Shown in pieces: positions 34,771 through 42,687 of a stretch of DNA of 56,878 nt; the stretch's first letter is position 1; the number at the start of each line of letters is the position of its first letter. The notes below the pieces were generated by a model, which was not told the origin of the DNA, did no database searches, and saw nothing but the letters and a program-made list of their open reading frames with translations. Made by a program: the position numbers and the translations under genes. The stretch lies in contig LFSJ01000067.1 of assembly GCA_001512695.1 (NCBI GenBank), positions 44,640-101,517 on the forward strand, in the 5' to 3' direction. The DNA comes from Tepidanaerobacter sp. DTU063. Lineage in GTDB: Bacteria; Bacillota; Thermosediminibacteria; Thermosediminibacterales; Tepidanaerobacteraceae.

Positions 34771-35550
34771 TCAATTGTCCAACAACTTCAGTATATTGTC
34801 CTTAATTGCTTCCACCTGTTGAGTATAAAGTATACATCTTTTAAAAGGAGTCTGGCCTTGCCTATCAGCTTCTATTAGTTCCGGATCATAGGAGAGAAAA
34901 CCTAAAAGCTCAACATCTTCACAGGCTTTGATTAAAAACTCCCTTTCCTCTTGATTCCTGATCTTATTTCCTACAGCAAAAATTTTCGTGATTCCAAGGT
35001 CTCCAGCCAACTTTTTTATAGTTTTCAGGGTCTGGATGCTTCTTTGGCCGGGTTCTACAACTACAATGAAAGCATCGACACAGCCTGCAGTGGCTCTTCC
35101 CAGATGCTCGATTCCCGCTTCCATATCCATTATTAAAGCTTCCTGTGAATCTAATAGCAGGTGCTGGGTCAGTGCTCGCAAAAAGGCGTGCTCGGGGCAT
35201 ATACAGCCTGAACCTCCTGCTTTAACCGTGCCCATGACCAAAAGTTTTACTCCGTCGTGTTCGACACAGTACTTTTCAGGTATGTCGTCGACCTTTGGGT
35301 TCAACTTGAACATCTGGCCGGTCACTCCCGGTCGGGCTTCTGTTCTTTGTGCTATTAAGTCCTTTATTTCAGAGAGTGGAGTTATCGATGATATTTTTTC
35401 ACCAGGCAAGCCTAGGGCCATGGAAAGATTCGCATCGGGGTCTGCATCAACGGCAAGCACTTTGTATCCATCTTTTGCTAGTACTTTGGAAAGGACTCCA
35501 GCAAAGGTGGTCTTGCCAACGCCACCTTTGCCGGTAATGGCTATTTTCAT
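34771..35550 (-). CDS. cooC: CooC-type nickel-insertion ATPase for CO dehydrogenase
   Basis: CooC is a dimeric ATPase needed to insert nickel into the CODH C-cluster. The start at ATG 35550 (after AAGGAT) gives 259 residues and begins at the phosphate loop KIAITGKGGVGKTTFAGVL. The longer frame overlaps cooS and is unlikely. Further motifs are VLAVDADPDANLSMALG and GSGCICPEHAFLRAL with the CxC nickel site. DMEAGIEHLGRATA is the family-typical Walker B region. It follows cooS after 31 bp. Confidence 0.93.
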   Translation of the reverse strand: MKIAITGKGGVGKTTFAGVLSKVLAKDGYKVLAVDADPDANLSMALGLPGEKISSITPLSEIKDLIAQRTEARPGVTGQMFKLNPKVDDIPEKYCVEHDGVKLLVMGTVKAGGSGCICPEHAFLRALTQHLLLDSQEALIMDMEAGIEHLGRATAGCVDAFIVVVEPGQRSIQTLKTIKKLAGDLGITKIFAVGNKIRNQEEREFLIKACEDVELLGFLSYDPELIEADRQGQTPFKRCILYTQQVEAIKDNILKLLDN

Positions 35551-35581
35551 GGGCAACACATCCTTAATATCCTGGGGCTTG

Positions 35582-37483
35582 TTAAATTCCCAAGGCTTTT
35601 CGTTTTGTTTCAATATGCTCAATAATCTTTTTGGCGGCTTCTTTCGGGTCTGATTCTATGTCAAATTTTCCGCCATAGATAGCTTCTACATCCTCGGTGA
35701 GGAATTTGGTTAAGTTTTCAGAACCGGTCACCTGGGGCGCTACTCCTAACATGGTATATACGCCTGAAGCCACAACATATGTTCCGATAGATAAAGCTTT
35801 TTCTGACATCCATTCGGGAGCCGCTCCGGCAACGGGTAAATCATCTATGTCCACATCCATGAACTTTGCTACTTCTGAAAGCAGGAGTAGTATTCTGCTT
35901 ATGTCAACACAAGAGCCCATGTGCAGCACCGGTGGAATTTTCACCAGTTCGCAGACGGTGGCAAGGCCTTGGCCGCACAGTTTTGCGGCTTCTTTTGTCA
36001 TGAGGCCGGCTTTTATGCAGGCATAGGCACCGCATCCGGTGGTAACAACTAATACGTCATTTTTGATTAATTCTTTAGCAAGTTCTACATGGCCTTTATC
36101 GTGGGGAACCTTGTGATTGTTACAACCTACGATGGCTACTGCTCCGCGCAGTACTCCGGATTTGATGGCATCTACCAACGGTTTTACGGTTCCCTGAGGA
36201 TGTGCAAAGCTGTTCGTGACACCATCCAAGGCGCTTATGATTGATTCATTGCTAAAGCCTACTAATCCTTTTGATTTTTCTTCCGGAATGAAGGTATTTC
36301 CTGTTCTGTTTTTGAAATTGAGCACTGCTTCCCGAACGATTTTTTTGGCTGATTCTATTGCTTTTGCTTCGTCAAACTGCATGTGTATGGCGCCCGGAAT
36401 TTTGGCTTTAGGTGAAGTTGTAATGAGCTTTGTATGATAGCATTTTGCCACTTGTGACAAGGCGGGCATAATGCACTGAACATCGACTACCATGGCGTCT
36501 ACGACACCTGTTACTATCGCTAACTCCTGCTGGAAGAAGTTGCCTGCCATGGGAACATTATGGCGCATGGCGATTTCATTACCCGTGCAACACATGCCTA
36601 CCAGGTTTATCCCTTCCGCGTCCTGTTTTTTGGCAAGTTCTATTAATTCTTTGTCATTTACTGCAACAAGTATCGCCTCTGACAGTGTTGGCTCGTGGCC
36701 GTGGATTACTATGTTTACTTCATTTTCCTTGAGAACTCCGAGGTTTGCTTCGATTTCGTGAGGCTCGGGAACGCCGAAAATTATGTCGGATAGTTCCGTT
36801 CCAATCATGGAACCGCCCCATCCGTCACTTAGTGCAGCTCTCGTCGCCGCAGTCATGATGTTTCTATAATCGGCATCACAGCCGATGTGTGTTGAATGCA
36901 AAACTTCGACGATGTCTCTATCTATAGCTCGAGGCAGCACGTTCATTTTGTTCCAAATGTCCAGTCTGCCTTTTGTTGCCCTCTCAGTAAATCTAAGATG
37001 GCCGAAAGGTTTGCCGAATTCCTGGAGGGCAACTTCGGATACCTTTGCTGCGATATCTTCTATATCCAAATTTTCAGTTTCTATACCCCATTCTTTGGCT
37101 AGTGAAATGAGTTTTTCGGAATTCTTTACCTCGTAACCTGATTCGGGATTTTTCGCAGCATAGTGCAGGGCATGGGCAATATCTCGACCGTGGTCCGAGT
37201 GGGCCGCTGATCCTGCTGCTATAGCCCTGGCAAGGTTTCTGGCCGCTATGGTGTCTTCGTCAGCACCGCAAATGCCTTTCTTAGGACCGTCTTCGCTGAC
37301 CTTTACTATGCGACAGGGGCCCATGGAGCAATTGGTACAGCACAATCCCATCTCTCCAAAGCCGCACTGGGGTTGCATGGCTTCAGCCCTATCCCAAACG
37401 GTCTCAATGTTTTCATTTTTCGCCTTTTCCATTAACTTGTAGTTTGCTGCATCACAGCTCAGACACTTGAAGTCTCCAGACAT
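35582..37483 (-). CDS. cooS: Anaerobic carbon-monoxide dehydrogenase catalytic subunit
   Basis: The nickel-iron CODH interconverts CO and CO2, supplying CO to AcsB or oxidising it during acetate oxidation. The 633-residue protein has the N-terminal Cys sets for the D and B clusters (CGFGEMGLCCTNCSMGPCRI and GICGADEDTIAARN). The C-cluster regions are HSTHIGCDADYRN, GMCCTGNEIAMRHNVPMAGN, VVDVQCIMPAL, VVTTGCGAYACIKAGL and LHMGSCVDISRIL. It lies between cooF and cooC, at the head of the WL cluster, and is probably the AcsA partner of AcsB as no other CODH gene is present here. Confidence 0.96.
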   Translation of the reverse strand: MSGDFKCLSCDAANYKLMEKAKNENIETVWDRAEAMQPQCGFGEMGLCCTNCSMGPCRIVKVSEDGPKKGICGADEDTIAARNLARAIAAGSAAHSDHGRDIAHALHYAAKNPESGYEVKNSEKLISLAKEWGIETENLDIEDIAAKVSEVALQEFGKPFGHLRFTERATKGRLDIWNKMNVLPRAIDRDIVEVLHSTHIGCDADYRNIMTAATRAALSDGWGGSMIGTELSDIIFGVPEPHEIEANLGVLKENEVNIVIHGHEPTLSEAILVAVNDKELIELAKKQDAEGINLVGMCCTGNEIAMRHNVPMAGNFFQQELAIVTGVVDAMVVDVQCIMPALSQVAKCYHTKLITTSPKAKIPGAIHMQFDEAKAIESAKKIVREAVLNFKNRTGNTFIPEEKSKGLVGFSNESIISALDGVTNSFAHPQGTVKPLVDAIKSGVLRGAVAIVGCNNHKVPHDKGHVELAKELIKNDVLVVTTGCGAYACIKAGLMTKEAAKLCGQGLATVCELVKIPPVLHMGSCVDISRILLLLSEVAKFMDVDIDDLPVAGAAPEWMSEKALSIGTYVVASGVYTMLGVAPQVTGSENLTKFLTEDVEAIYGGKFDIESDPKEAAKKIIEHIETKRKALGI

Positions 37484-37501
37484 AAAATCACCTCATGTTT
37501 T

Positions 37502-37921
37502 TTATACTATCTTAACTTTTAATGCTCTTGTGGGACACGATAAGGCACACAGGGGTTCTTCTGAATGGGCACATCTGTCGCAGATGGTGGGAAATGTATG
37601 TAATTCTATAGCACCAAAAGGACATGCATCTTCGCACAGGCCGCAGCCGGTACATGACATCTCATCGACTAGAATAATTCCGCTTTCCTCGTCCTTTGAC
37701 AGGGCTCCTGTCGGACATACACTAATACAGCGAGGATTTTTGCAGAGCATGCATTGTTCCAACTTCAATTTGCCGCCTTTGGTTTTTATTCTGATTCGAG
37801 AAATCTTGTTTTCCCTTATGGCGCCAGCTATACTTTTCGTCTTTGAATGAGCTGCCGCACAGGCCAGTTCGCAGGTCTTGCAACCAAGGCAAAGGTCTCT
37901 TTCAAAAAGAATCTTTACCAT
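37502..37921 (-). CDS. cooF: Ferredoxin-like 4Fe-4S protein (CooF-like)
   Basis: This 139-residue polyferredoxin probably carries electrons from CooS. It has four Cys groups: CLGCKTCELACAAAH, QCMLCKNPRCISVCPTGAL, SCTGCGLCEDACPFGAI and ICDRCAHSEEPLCALSCPT, the HycB/CooF pattern of up to four [4Fe-4S] clusters. It is the first gene of the WL cluster, 18 bp before cooS, and has its own promoter. The redox partner (hydrogenase, Rnf or other) is not in the window. Confidence 0.88.
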   Translation of the reverse strand: MVKILFERDLCLGCKTCELACAAAHSKTKSIAGAIRENKISRIRIKTKGGKLKLEQCMLCKNPRCISVCPTGALSKDEESGIILVDEMSCTGCGLCEDACPFGAIELHTFPTICDRCAHSEEPLCALSCPTRALKVKIV

Positions 37922-37982
37922 TTGAACTCCTCTTTTCTTTTTATAATTTTATGTTTGTTACTATTTTCACAATCCTAGTTAG

Positions 37983-38011
37983 ATGATACTACATTGACAA
38001 ATATTTGTCAA
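37983..38011 (-). promoter_or_regulatory. Sigma-A promoter and palindromic operator of the WL cluster
   Basis: On the minus strand TTGACA (38006-38011) and TATCAT (37983-37988) lie 17 bp apart, a near-ideal promoter ~60 bp before cooF. The -35 box is part of TTGACAAATATTTGTCAA (37994-38011), an 18-bp perfect palindrome. A dimeric regulator bound there would block or tune transcription of the whole cluster. The regulator is unknown. The half-site resembles the TTGA...TCAA type of Crp/Fnr-family sites, without being diagnostic. Confidence 0.75.
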
Positions 38012-38054
38012 TATGTTTAATAGGTAAAAACGATAATAAATAATTCAATTCAAT

Positions 38055-38099
38055 AATAAAAAGGAAAGGTCTCTAAAGGTTCACCCTCAGGACCTTTCC
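38055..38099 (-). terminator. Intrinsic terminator after endonuclease IV
   Basis: GGAAAGGTC (38063-38071) and GACCTTTCC (38091-38099) form a 9-bp stem. On the minus strand it is followed by TTTTTATT. It insulates the WL promoter from upstream transcription. Confidence 0.8.
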
Positions 38100-38125
38100 C
38101 CGTATCTTTGAGAGCTTTAACCGCT

Positions 38126-38956
38126 TTAATTTTCAGCAACTGCCCTTAGCATCTTTATTTCCTTTTTGTAATTTTCAATACCACCTGGAGTCTCCAACAG
38201 AAAAGGCTTGTCCTGTAATTTGGGATGTGTTATGATTCTTTTTATTGCATCTAGTCCCAGCTCTCCCTCTCCCAGGCTTGCGTGCCTGTCCTTACGACTC
38301 CCCAAAGGAAACTTGCTGTCATTGAGATGGACTACCTTTAACTTGGAAAGCCCCAAGATTTTATCAAAATCAAAAAGCACCTCATCCAGGCTTTCAACTA
38401 TGTCGTATCCGGCTCCTAGGACGTGGCAGGTGTCAAAACACACTCCAAAGGCATCGGGATTCCCTGTCAAATCCATGATTTCATACAATTGCTCGAAAGT
38501 ATATCCCACTTCGCTGCCGGAACCTGACATTGTTTCAAGAAGCACCATCACTTTTTCACGACCACATGCAAATTCTTTTAAAGCGGAAGCTATTTTTCGT
38601 ATCCCCCTATCCACGCCGGCACCTACGTGGCTGCCGGGATGGAGCACAATGTAGAGAGCTCCTACGACTTCCATCCGCTCCAAATCCTCCCTCAAGACCC
38701 TCATGCTAAATTCCCTTGCCTCTTTTTTCCCAGAGGCAAGATTTAATGTGTAAGGGGCGTGGGCTACTATGGGGCCAAAACTTGTTTCCTTTATAAGCGC
38801 TTTCATCTTCATTATGTCAGCAGCATCTAAGGCTTTGGCAGCACTGCCCCGGGGATTTCGAGTGAAAAACTGCATGGTGTTTGCCCCAATAGAAAGTGCC
38901 TCTTTTAAAGCGTGCTCATAGCCTTTTGAAATGGATATAAAAGCTCCAAGTAACAT
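38126..38956 (-). CDS. nfo: Endonuclease IV (AP endonuclease)
   Basis: This metal-dependent endonuclease cuts DNA at abasic sites during base-excision repair. From ATG 38956 (after GGGTGGAAG) the protein is 276 residues. The TIM-barrel zinc ligands are in motifs typical of the family: IVAHAPYTLNLAS, YIVLHPGSHVGAG, LLETMSGSGSEVG, FGVCFDTCHVLGAGYD, VVHLNDSKFPLGSRKDRHA and FLLETPGG. A GTG five codons upstream overlaps the ribosome binding site and is less likely. Confidence 0.94.
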   Translation of the reverse strand: MLLGAFISISKGYEHALKEALSIGANTMQFFTRNPRGSAAKALDAADIMKMKALIKETSFGPIVAHAPYTLNLASGKKEAREFSMRVLREDLERMEVVGALYIVLHPGSHVGAGVDRGIRKIASALKEFACGREKVMVLLETMSGSGSEVGYTFEQLYEIMDLTGNPDAFGVCFDTCHVLGAGYDIVESLDEVLFDFDKILGLSKLKVVHLNDSKFPLGSRKDRHASLGEGELGLDAIKRIITHPKLQDKPFLLETPGGIENYKKEIKMLRAVAEN

Positions 38957-38979
38957 GTCAATAACTTCCACCCTTTAGT

Positions 38980-40038
38980 CTAATCGTTTAATTTTTTTAC
39001 TGCTTGAAAGCCCTTTGTCTTCAAAAACCTCACATTGTGCTCAAAGTTCACTAAAGCATCAAAGGGGTCAATCAAGTCAAAGTTCAATTTGTCGAAGATG
39101 CTTTTGTCTATTTTTACCGATAAAGTCGTTATGTTCATAACCTGCCCCAAGCTGGTATCTACTACGCAGGTCAGGATGTTTATAGTCACTGATTGTAACG
39201 GCAAAAGGCCCAATATATTTCTGGCAATGCGCCACATGAGACTTGTTAGGTACAGTTTCGAAATAGCATGGTAGTCAGTCTTACTATATTTTCTAATAGA
39301 GAGCCTGCCGGTCTTAGTCAGGGTCTTATAGTGAGTTGGGATTACATCTTCCAGGTTGATATGACAGTCAATTATCATGGAGTCTGCATCGGGGATTTGA
39401 AAGCTAAAGGAGTTGACAAGGCCTGCCAGTTCACTGCAAAACTTTATGTCTTTTAGCAGGGTTCCGTAGGCTCTTGTATCGCGGTTCAATACCGATTCGG
39501 CTAGCCTCCTTTGTTTTTCCCAGGCCTCATACAGCTTCTTATCCTCTTCTACGGCTTTTATAACTTCTTCTTCGAGTTCTGCCCTTCGCTTCGCTTCCAA
39601 AGACTTAAAAACTCTTCCTAAAATACTAGGCTTAAAGCTTTCCAATTTCTCCAAAGCGGATAATTCATTTGGCCCCTTATCTCCCGCCTTAAAAGGGGGC
39701 GGCTCTTTTGCTATTGCTTCCCAGTCGTACTCATAATCACATTTTTCGTGAAGGGATGTTATGTATTCAAGAGCCTCCTCAAACTCTGCTACTTCCTGAT
39801 AGGGGTCTGCACTATCGTCCCTGGCTGCAGATTTGCTGCCAAGCTTGCTGCCAACTTTGCTGCTTTTTGTGTAATAGATACCGGTACCCGGCACGCCGAT
39901 GGATACGGTCCTCCTGCCGCTAGTGCTTATGGTGTGCCTCAAGCCCCTCGTGCCAAAGCTGATACTAGCGCTCTTTTTCCCTAGATTTAGCCTCACACCG
40001 GGAGCTAATTTTATGCTCTTTCTAAATCTAAAGCCCAT
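38980..40038 (-). CDS. DUF4236 domain protein
   Basis: The first ~60 residues (MGFRFRKSIKLAPGVRLNLG, then GLRHTISTSGRRTVSIGVPG and TGIYYT) are a clear DUF4236 domain, a short beta-rich N-terminal module of unknown function. The rest of this ~352-residue protein is unassigned. It has a charged helical stretch around residues 150-200 (EEEVIKAVEEDKKLYEAWEK), then an alpha/beta C-terminal part. There is no signal peptide. The ATG at 40038 follows GAGG. It lies upstream of nfo in the same direction. Confidence 0.75.
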   Translation of the reverse strand: MGFRFRKSIKLAPGVRLNLGKKSASISFGTRGLRHTISTSGRRTVSIGVPGTGIYYTKSSKVGSKLGSKSAARDDSADPYQEVAEFEEALEYITSLHEKCDYEYDWEAIAKEPPPFKAGDKGPNELSALEKLESFKPSILGRVFKSLEAKRRAELEEEVIKAVEEDKKLYEAWEKQRRLAESVLNRDTRAYGTLLKDIKFCSELAGLVNSFSFQIPDADSMIIDCHINLEDVIPTHYKTLTKTGRLSIRKYSKTDYHAISKLYLTSLMWRIARNILGLLPLQSVTINILTCVVDTSLGQVMNITTLSVKIDKSIFDKLNFDLIDPFDALVNFEHNVRFLKTKGFQAVKKLND

Positions 40039-40167
40039 AAGCAAAACCTCACTTTAACCCATCACTTTACTTTATTATAGCATATTCAAGCTCCCGGTCT
40101 AATTTCCGATAATTTGTCAATACGGCAGCTGTTTTGATATAATAGTCAAAAAGTTGAGGTGATTTTG

Positions 40168-40830
40168 ATGAAGGTTGAATTCTTGGGTCACGCAGCTTTT
40201 TTAATAACGGAAGAGAGCTACACCCTCCTCTTTGACCCCTTTTTAACGGGAAATCCCCTGGCAGCAAAAAAGGCCGATGAAGTAAAAGTTACGCACATTT
40301 TTGTCTCCCACGCCCATTCTGACCATCTAGGCGATGCAATACAAATTGCCAAAAATAGTGATGCTACAGTATATGCCGTTTTTGAAGTGGCGCAAATCTT
40401 TGAAAAGGAAGGAATAAAGGTCCAGGCAGGCAACTTGGGCGGAAGGCTTCCGGCGGATTTTGGCAGCGTGAAGATTTTCCAGGCCTTCCACAGCAGCGGA
40501 GTGGCAGGGGGCAGTGCCTCTGGTTTTGTAGTAGAGTTAATAGGCAAAAAAATATACTTTGCAGGAGATACGGCCCTTTTTGGTGACATGAGTTTACTTG
40601 AAAGTGAAGAAATAGATTTAGCACTCTTGCCCATAGGCGATATCTACACCATGGGAATTGAAGATGCAGCCAAGGCAGTGGAAATGATCAAGCCCAAAAA
40701 GGTGATACCTATGCACTACAACACCTTCCCTGCCATACAAAGGGACCCCATGGAATTTAAAAAGCTGGTGGAGGCAAGAACCCAAACGGAAGTAATCATC
40801 CTAAAACCCGGCGAATCTGTAGAAATATAA
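40168..40830 (+). CDS. UPF0173-type metal-dependent hydrolase (metallo-beta-lactamase fold)
   Basis: This is a small metallo-beta-lactamase-fold hydrolase, 220 residues from ATG 40168 (after TTGAGGTGA). Metal ligands are in HIFVSHAHSDHLGDA (HxHxDH), FHSSGVAGGSASGF, YFAGDTALFGDM and VIPMHYNTFPAI. The opening KVEFLGHAAFLI is typical of UPF0173. The substrate is unknown. It is one of the few plus-strand genes here and ends in its own terminator. Confidence 0.9.
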   Translation: MKVEFLGHAAFLITEESYTLLFDPFLTGNPLAAKKADEVKVTHIFVSHAHSDHLGDAIQIAKNSDATVYAVFEVAQIFEKEGIKVQAGNLGGRLPADFGSVKIFQAFHSSGVAGGSASGFVVELIGKKIYFAGDTALFGDMSLLESEEIDLALLPIGDIYTMGIEDAAKAVEMIKPKKVIPMHYNTFPAIQRDPMEFKKLVEARTQTEVIILKPGESVEI

Positions 40831-40836
40831 GGAGAA

Positions 40837-40874
40837 GGGGCTTTTGCAAAAGAATGCAAGAGCCCCTTTTTTAT
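40837..40874 (+). terminator. Intrinsic terminator of the UPF0173 gene
   Basis: GGGGCTTTTGCA and TGCAAGAGCCCC pair as a 12-base stem with one mismatch and are followed by TTTTTTATT on the plus strand, six bases after the stop codon. Confidence 0.85.
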
Positions 40875-40913
40875 TAATCTTCGAATTTTAATTTTAAAAA
40901 CGACAGAACATGG

Positions 40914-41558
40914 TCACTGCCTTGGGAATCTTCTTTTTGCCAAGACATCCATGATTTCAGAATCAGTTACCTGAAAGAACTTGTAGTAAAACTGGCCAAC
41001 GGAATAAAAGGGATCTTCCGATTTTACGCATATCAACTCATCCACTATTTTTTCCATCTTTACCCTGGTATCAGGCGCTATAACGGGCGTGGCTAAAATC
41101 AACTTTTTTGGCTTTAGGCCTTTCAAAAAATTTATTGCCGACATTACGGTATATCCGGTGGCTATACCATCATCAACAACAATAGCATTCTTGTCCGACA
41201 AACTTTCATACTCGTCCGTTCCCCTGTACTGTTTCAGCCTAGTTCTAGCCTCTTCAGCCTTACGCTTAGCCTCTATTTCAATATATGCCTCGGGTACGCG
41301 GAGCCTGAAGATAATATTGTGATTTAAAATCGTACCGCCCCTTGAATCTACTGCACCTATCGCCAGCTCTTCATTGTAGGGGGCTCCCAGCTTTCTTGTA
41401 ACCACAATATCCATGGGAAGATTCAGCTGTTCACACACCACATCGGCAATGATGACACCACCTCTAGGGATGGCTAATACTATGCTAGCCGGATCATTTT
41501 TATATGTCTTTAACTTTTCAGCCAATTGCATTGCCGCATCCTGCCGATCCTGAAACAT
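40914..41558 (-). CDS. Phosphoribosyltransferase-family protein
   Basis: The 214-residue protein has the PRPP-binding motif IVVDDGIATGYTVMSAI and the early IVLAIPRGGVIIADVV. It also has DIVVTRKLGAPYNEELAIGA, the signature of the stand-alone type I phosphoribosyltransferases often annotated as ComF- or Rv0571c-like. The natural substrate is unknown for this group. It has an isolated position, transcribed toward the UPF0173 gene. Confidence 0.85.
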   Translation of the reverse strand: MFQDRQDAAMQLAEKLKTYKNDPASIVLAIPRGGVIIADVVCEQLNLPMDIVVTRKLGAPYNEELAIGAVDSRGGTILNHNIIFRLRVPEAYIEIEAKRKAEEARTRLKQYRGTDEYESLSDKNAIVVDDGIATGYTVMSAINFLKGLKPKKLILATPVIAPDTRVKMEKIVDELICVKSEDPFYSVGQFYYKFFQVTDSEIMDVLAKRRFPRQ

Positions 41559-42075
41559 TAAAAGCCTCCTTTCAACAAAATATTAGTTTGCTTGGAAATC
41601 ACGATATTAGATTCTGAATCGACAATTAATTCATTGTTTTAACTTTATTTTAACACACAATCTCGACTAATGAAATCATTTGACCTTCTGTATACCAGTG
41701 TCGGCATATTACGCCTGGTTTTATCCCCATACCTGTAATAATTAATCGTTAATAAAAAATGCTAGATTTAAAAGATTTTTATAGTTTTTTGACTGTTGGG
41801 AAATTGAAGACAAGATCATCAACGATGTTGACCTAAAAGAAGGCCTGGTGGAGATTTGGAACAACTAAAATATTAAAAGGTGAGCACATAAATAAGATAT
41901 GAGACAGATATATAAAAAGAATGTGTAAAGGGTTGGATTGATTCAGCAAAAATACTATCAGCAACATAATGTTTGACTGTGTGTCAAAAAGTAGGAATCC
42001 GCTGTACAGCGGAGCAGATGATGATTGTCCCATACGGGTTATTACACTATATAGAAAGGTTGTCAGTGAGACACC

Positions 42076-42102
42076 AGGCAAACCGCAAGGTTGCCTTTTT
42101 AT
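42076..42102 (+). terminator. Intrinsic terminator upstream of the DUF151 gene
   Basis: AGGCAA (42076-42081) and TTGCCT (42091-42096) form a stem with a nine-base loop, followed by TTTT and ATTTG. No gene ends just before it, so it may end a short untranslated RNA or be a leader attenuator. Confidence 0.5.
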
Positions 42103-42131
42103 TTGCTACCAATATGTGTTATTGTTATAAT
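42103..42131 (+). promoter_or_regulatory. Probable sigma-A promoter of the DUF151 gene
   Basis: TTGCTA (42103-42108) and TATAAT (42126-42131) are 17 bp apart, ~50 bp before the start codon. Confidence 0.55.
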
Positions 42132-42179
42132 AGATTTAGAGGAAAATTTTTACCTCATCATTTTACTGAGGTGAATCAT

Positions 42180-42593
42180 ATGATTGAAATGAAGGTCAAA
42201 ACTGTAACTGTCGACATTGGCGGGAATTTTACAGTCCTGTTGGTTGACAAGGAGAAAGAAAAAATGGTGCTCCCTATAGTTATAGGTGGGCTGGAAGCTC
42301 ACAACATAGTTATGCCCATTCAGGGAGTAGAACCACCCAGGCCAATGACTCCTGATCTTTTAAAAACAGCTATCGAAAAACTCGGCGGAGTTGTAGAAAA
42401 AGTTGTCATTACTAGTATAAAAGGTAATACTTATTATGCTGAAATTCACATAAACCAAAATGGCCAATCCATTGTGCTAGATTCCAGACCAAGCGATGCC
42501 ATAGCCTTAGCAGTAAGATGTGATATTCCTATATTCATGAATAGATGGCTTGTAGAGTTCACCTATGACACGTCGGATATACAGTTATCATAG
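42180..42593 (+). CDS. Bifunctional nuclease family protein (DUF151)
   Basis: The 137-residue product matches the DUF151/bifunctional-nuclease family: VLPIVIGGLEAHNIVMPIQG, RPMTPDLLKTAIEKLGG, VVITSIKGNTYYAEIHI and LDSRPSDAIALAVRCDIPIF. Plant and bacterial members have been reported to have nuclease activity, but the role in bacteria is unclear. The ATG at 42180 follows CTGAGGTG. A longer frame upstream crosses the promoter and is rejected. Confidence 0.88.
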   Translation: MIEMKVKTVTVDIGGNFTVLLVDKEKEKMVLPIVIGGLEAHNIVMPIQGVEPPRPMTPDLLKTAIEKLGGVVEKVVITSIKGNTYYAEIHINQNGQSIVLDSRPSDAIALAVRCDIPIFMNRWLVEFTYDTSDIQLS

Positions 42594-42634
42594 TATGTTA
42601 ATATTATAGCAAAAATTCAAACACTTTATATGTA

Positions 42635-42671
42635 AAATAGAGACCTCCCTTAAAAGGCGAGGTCTCTATTT
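42635..42671. terminator. Bidirectional terminator between the DUF151 and MATE genes
   Basis: AAATAGAGACCTC and GAGGTCTCTATTT form a 13-bp stem with an 11-base loop. A- and T-rich tails on both sides let it serve both converging genes. Confidence 0.75.
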
Positions 42672-42687
42672 CAATTGGCAAAATGTA

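Larger units (their letters stand above)
41559..42179. other. Gene-poor 620-bp stretch with short coding-like relics and dyads
   Basis: There is no intact gene. On plus, 41760-41870 reads as MLDLKDFYSF and, after a one-base shift, DCWEIEDKIINDVDLKEGLV and EIWNN followed by a stop, so it may be the worn end of a lost gene. From 41972 on there are three dyads in a row: TTTGAC/GTCAAA (41972-41988), TCCGCTGTACAGCGGA (41998-42013), and a terminator hairpin (42076-42102). The promoter of the next gene starts right after. Confidence 0.4.

Noticed and set aside
34754-34771. TTGGCAC on the minus strand before fhs, like a sigma-54 -24 element
   Set aside because: The -12 half is missing: four bases on, the sequence reads TCTGG, not TTGC. 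The motif lies at the end of cooC.
41833-42081. 82-codon minus-strand open frame before the DUF151 gene
   Set aside because: It lacks a ribosome binding site and crosses several dyads. The composition is unlike a protein of this genome.
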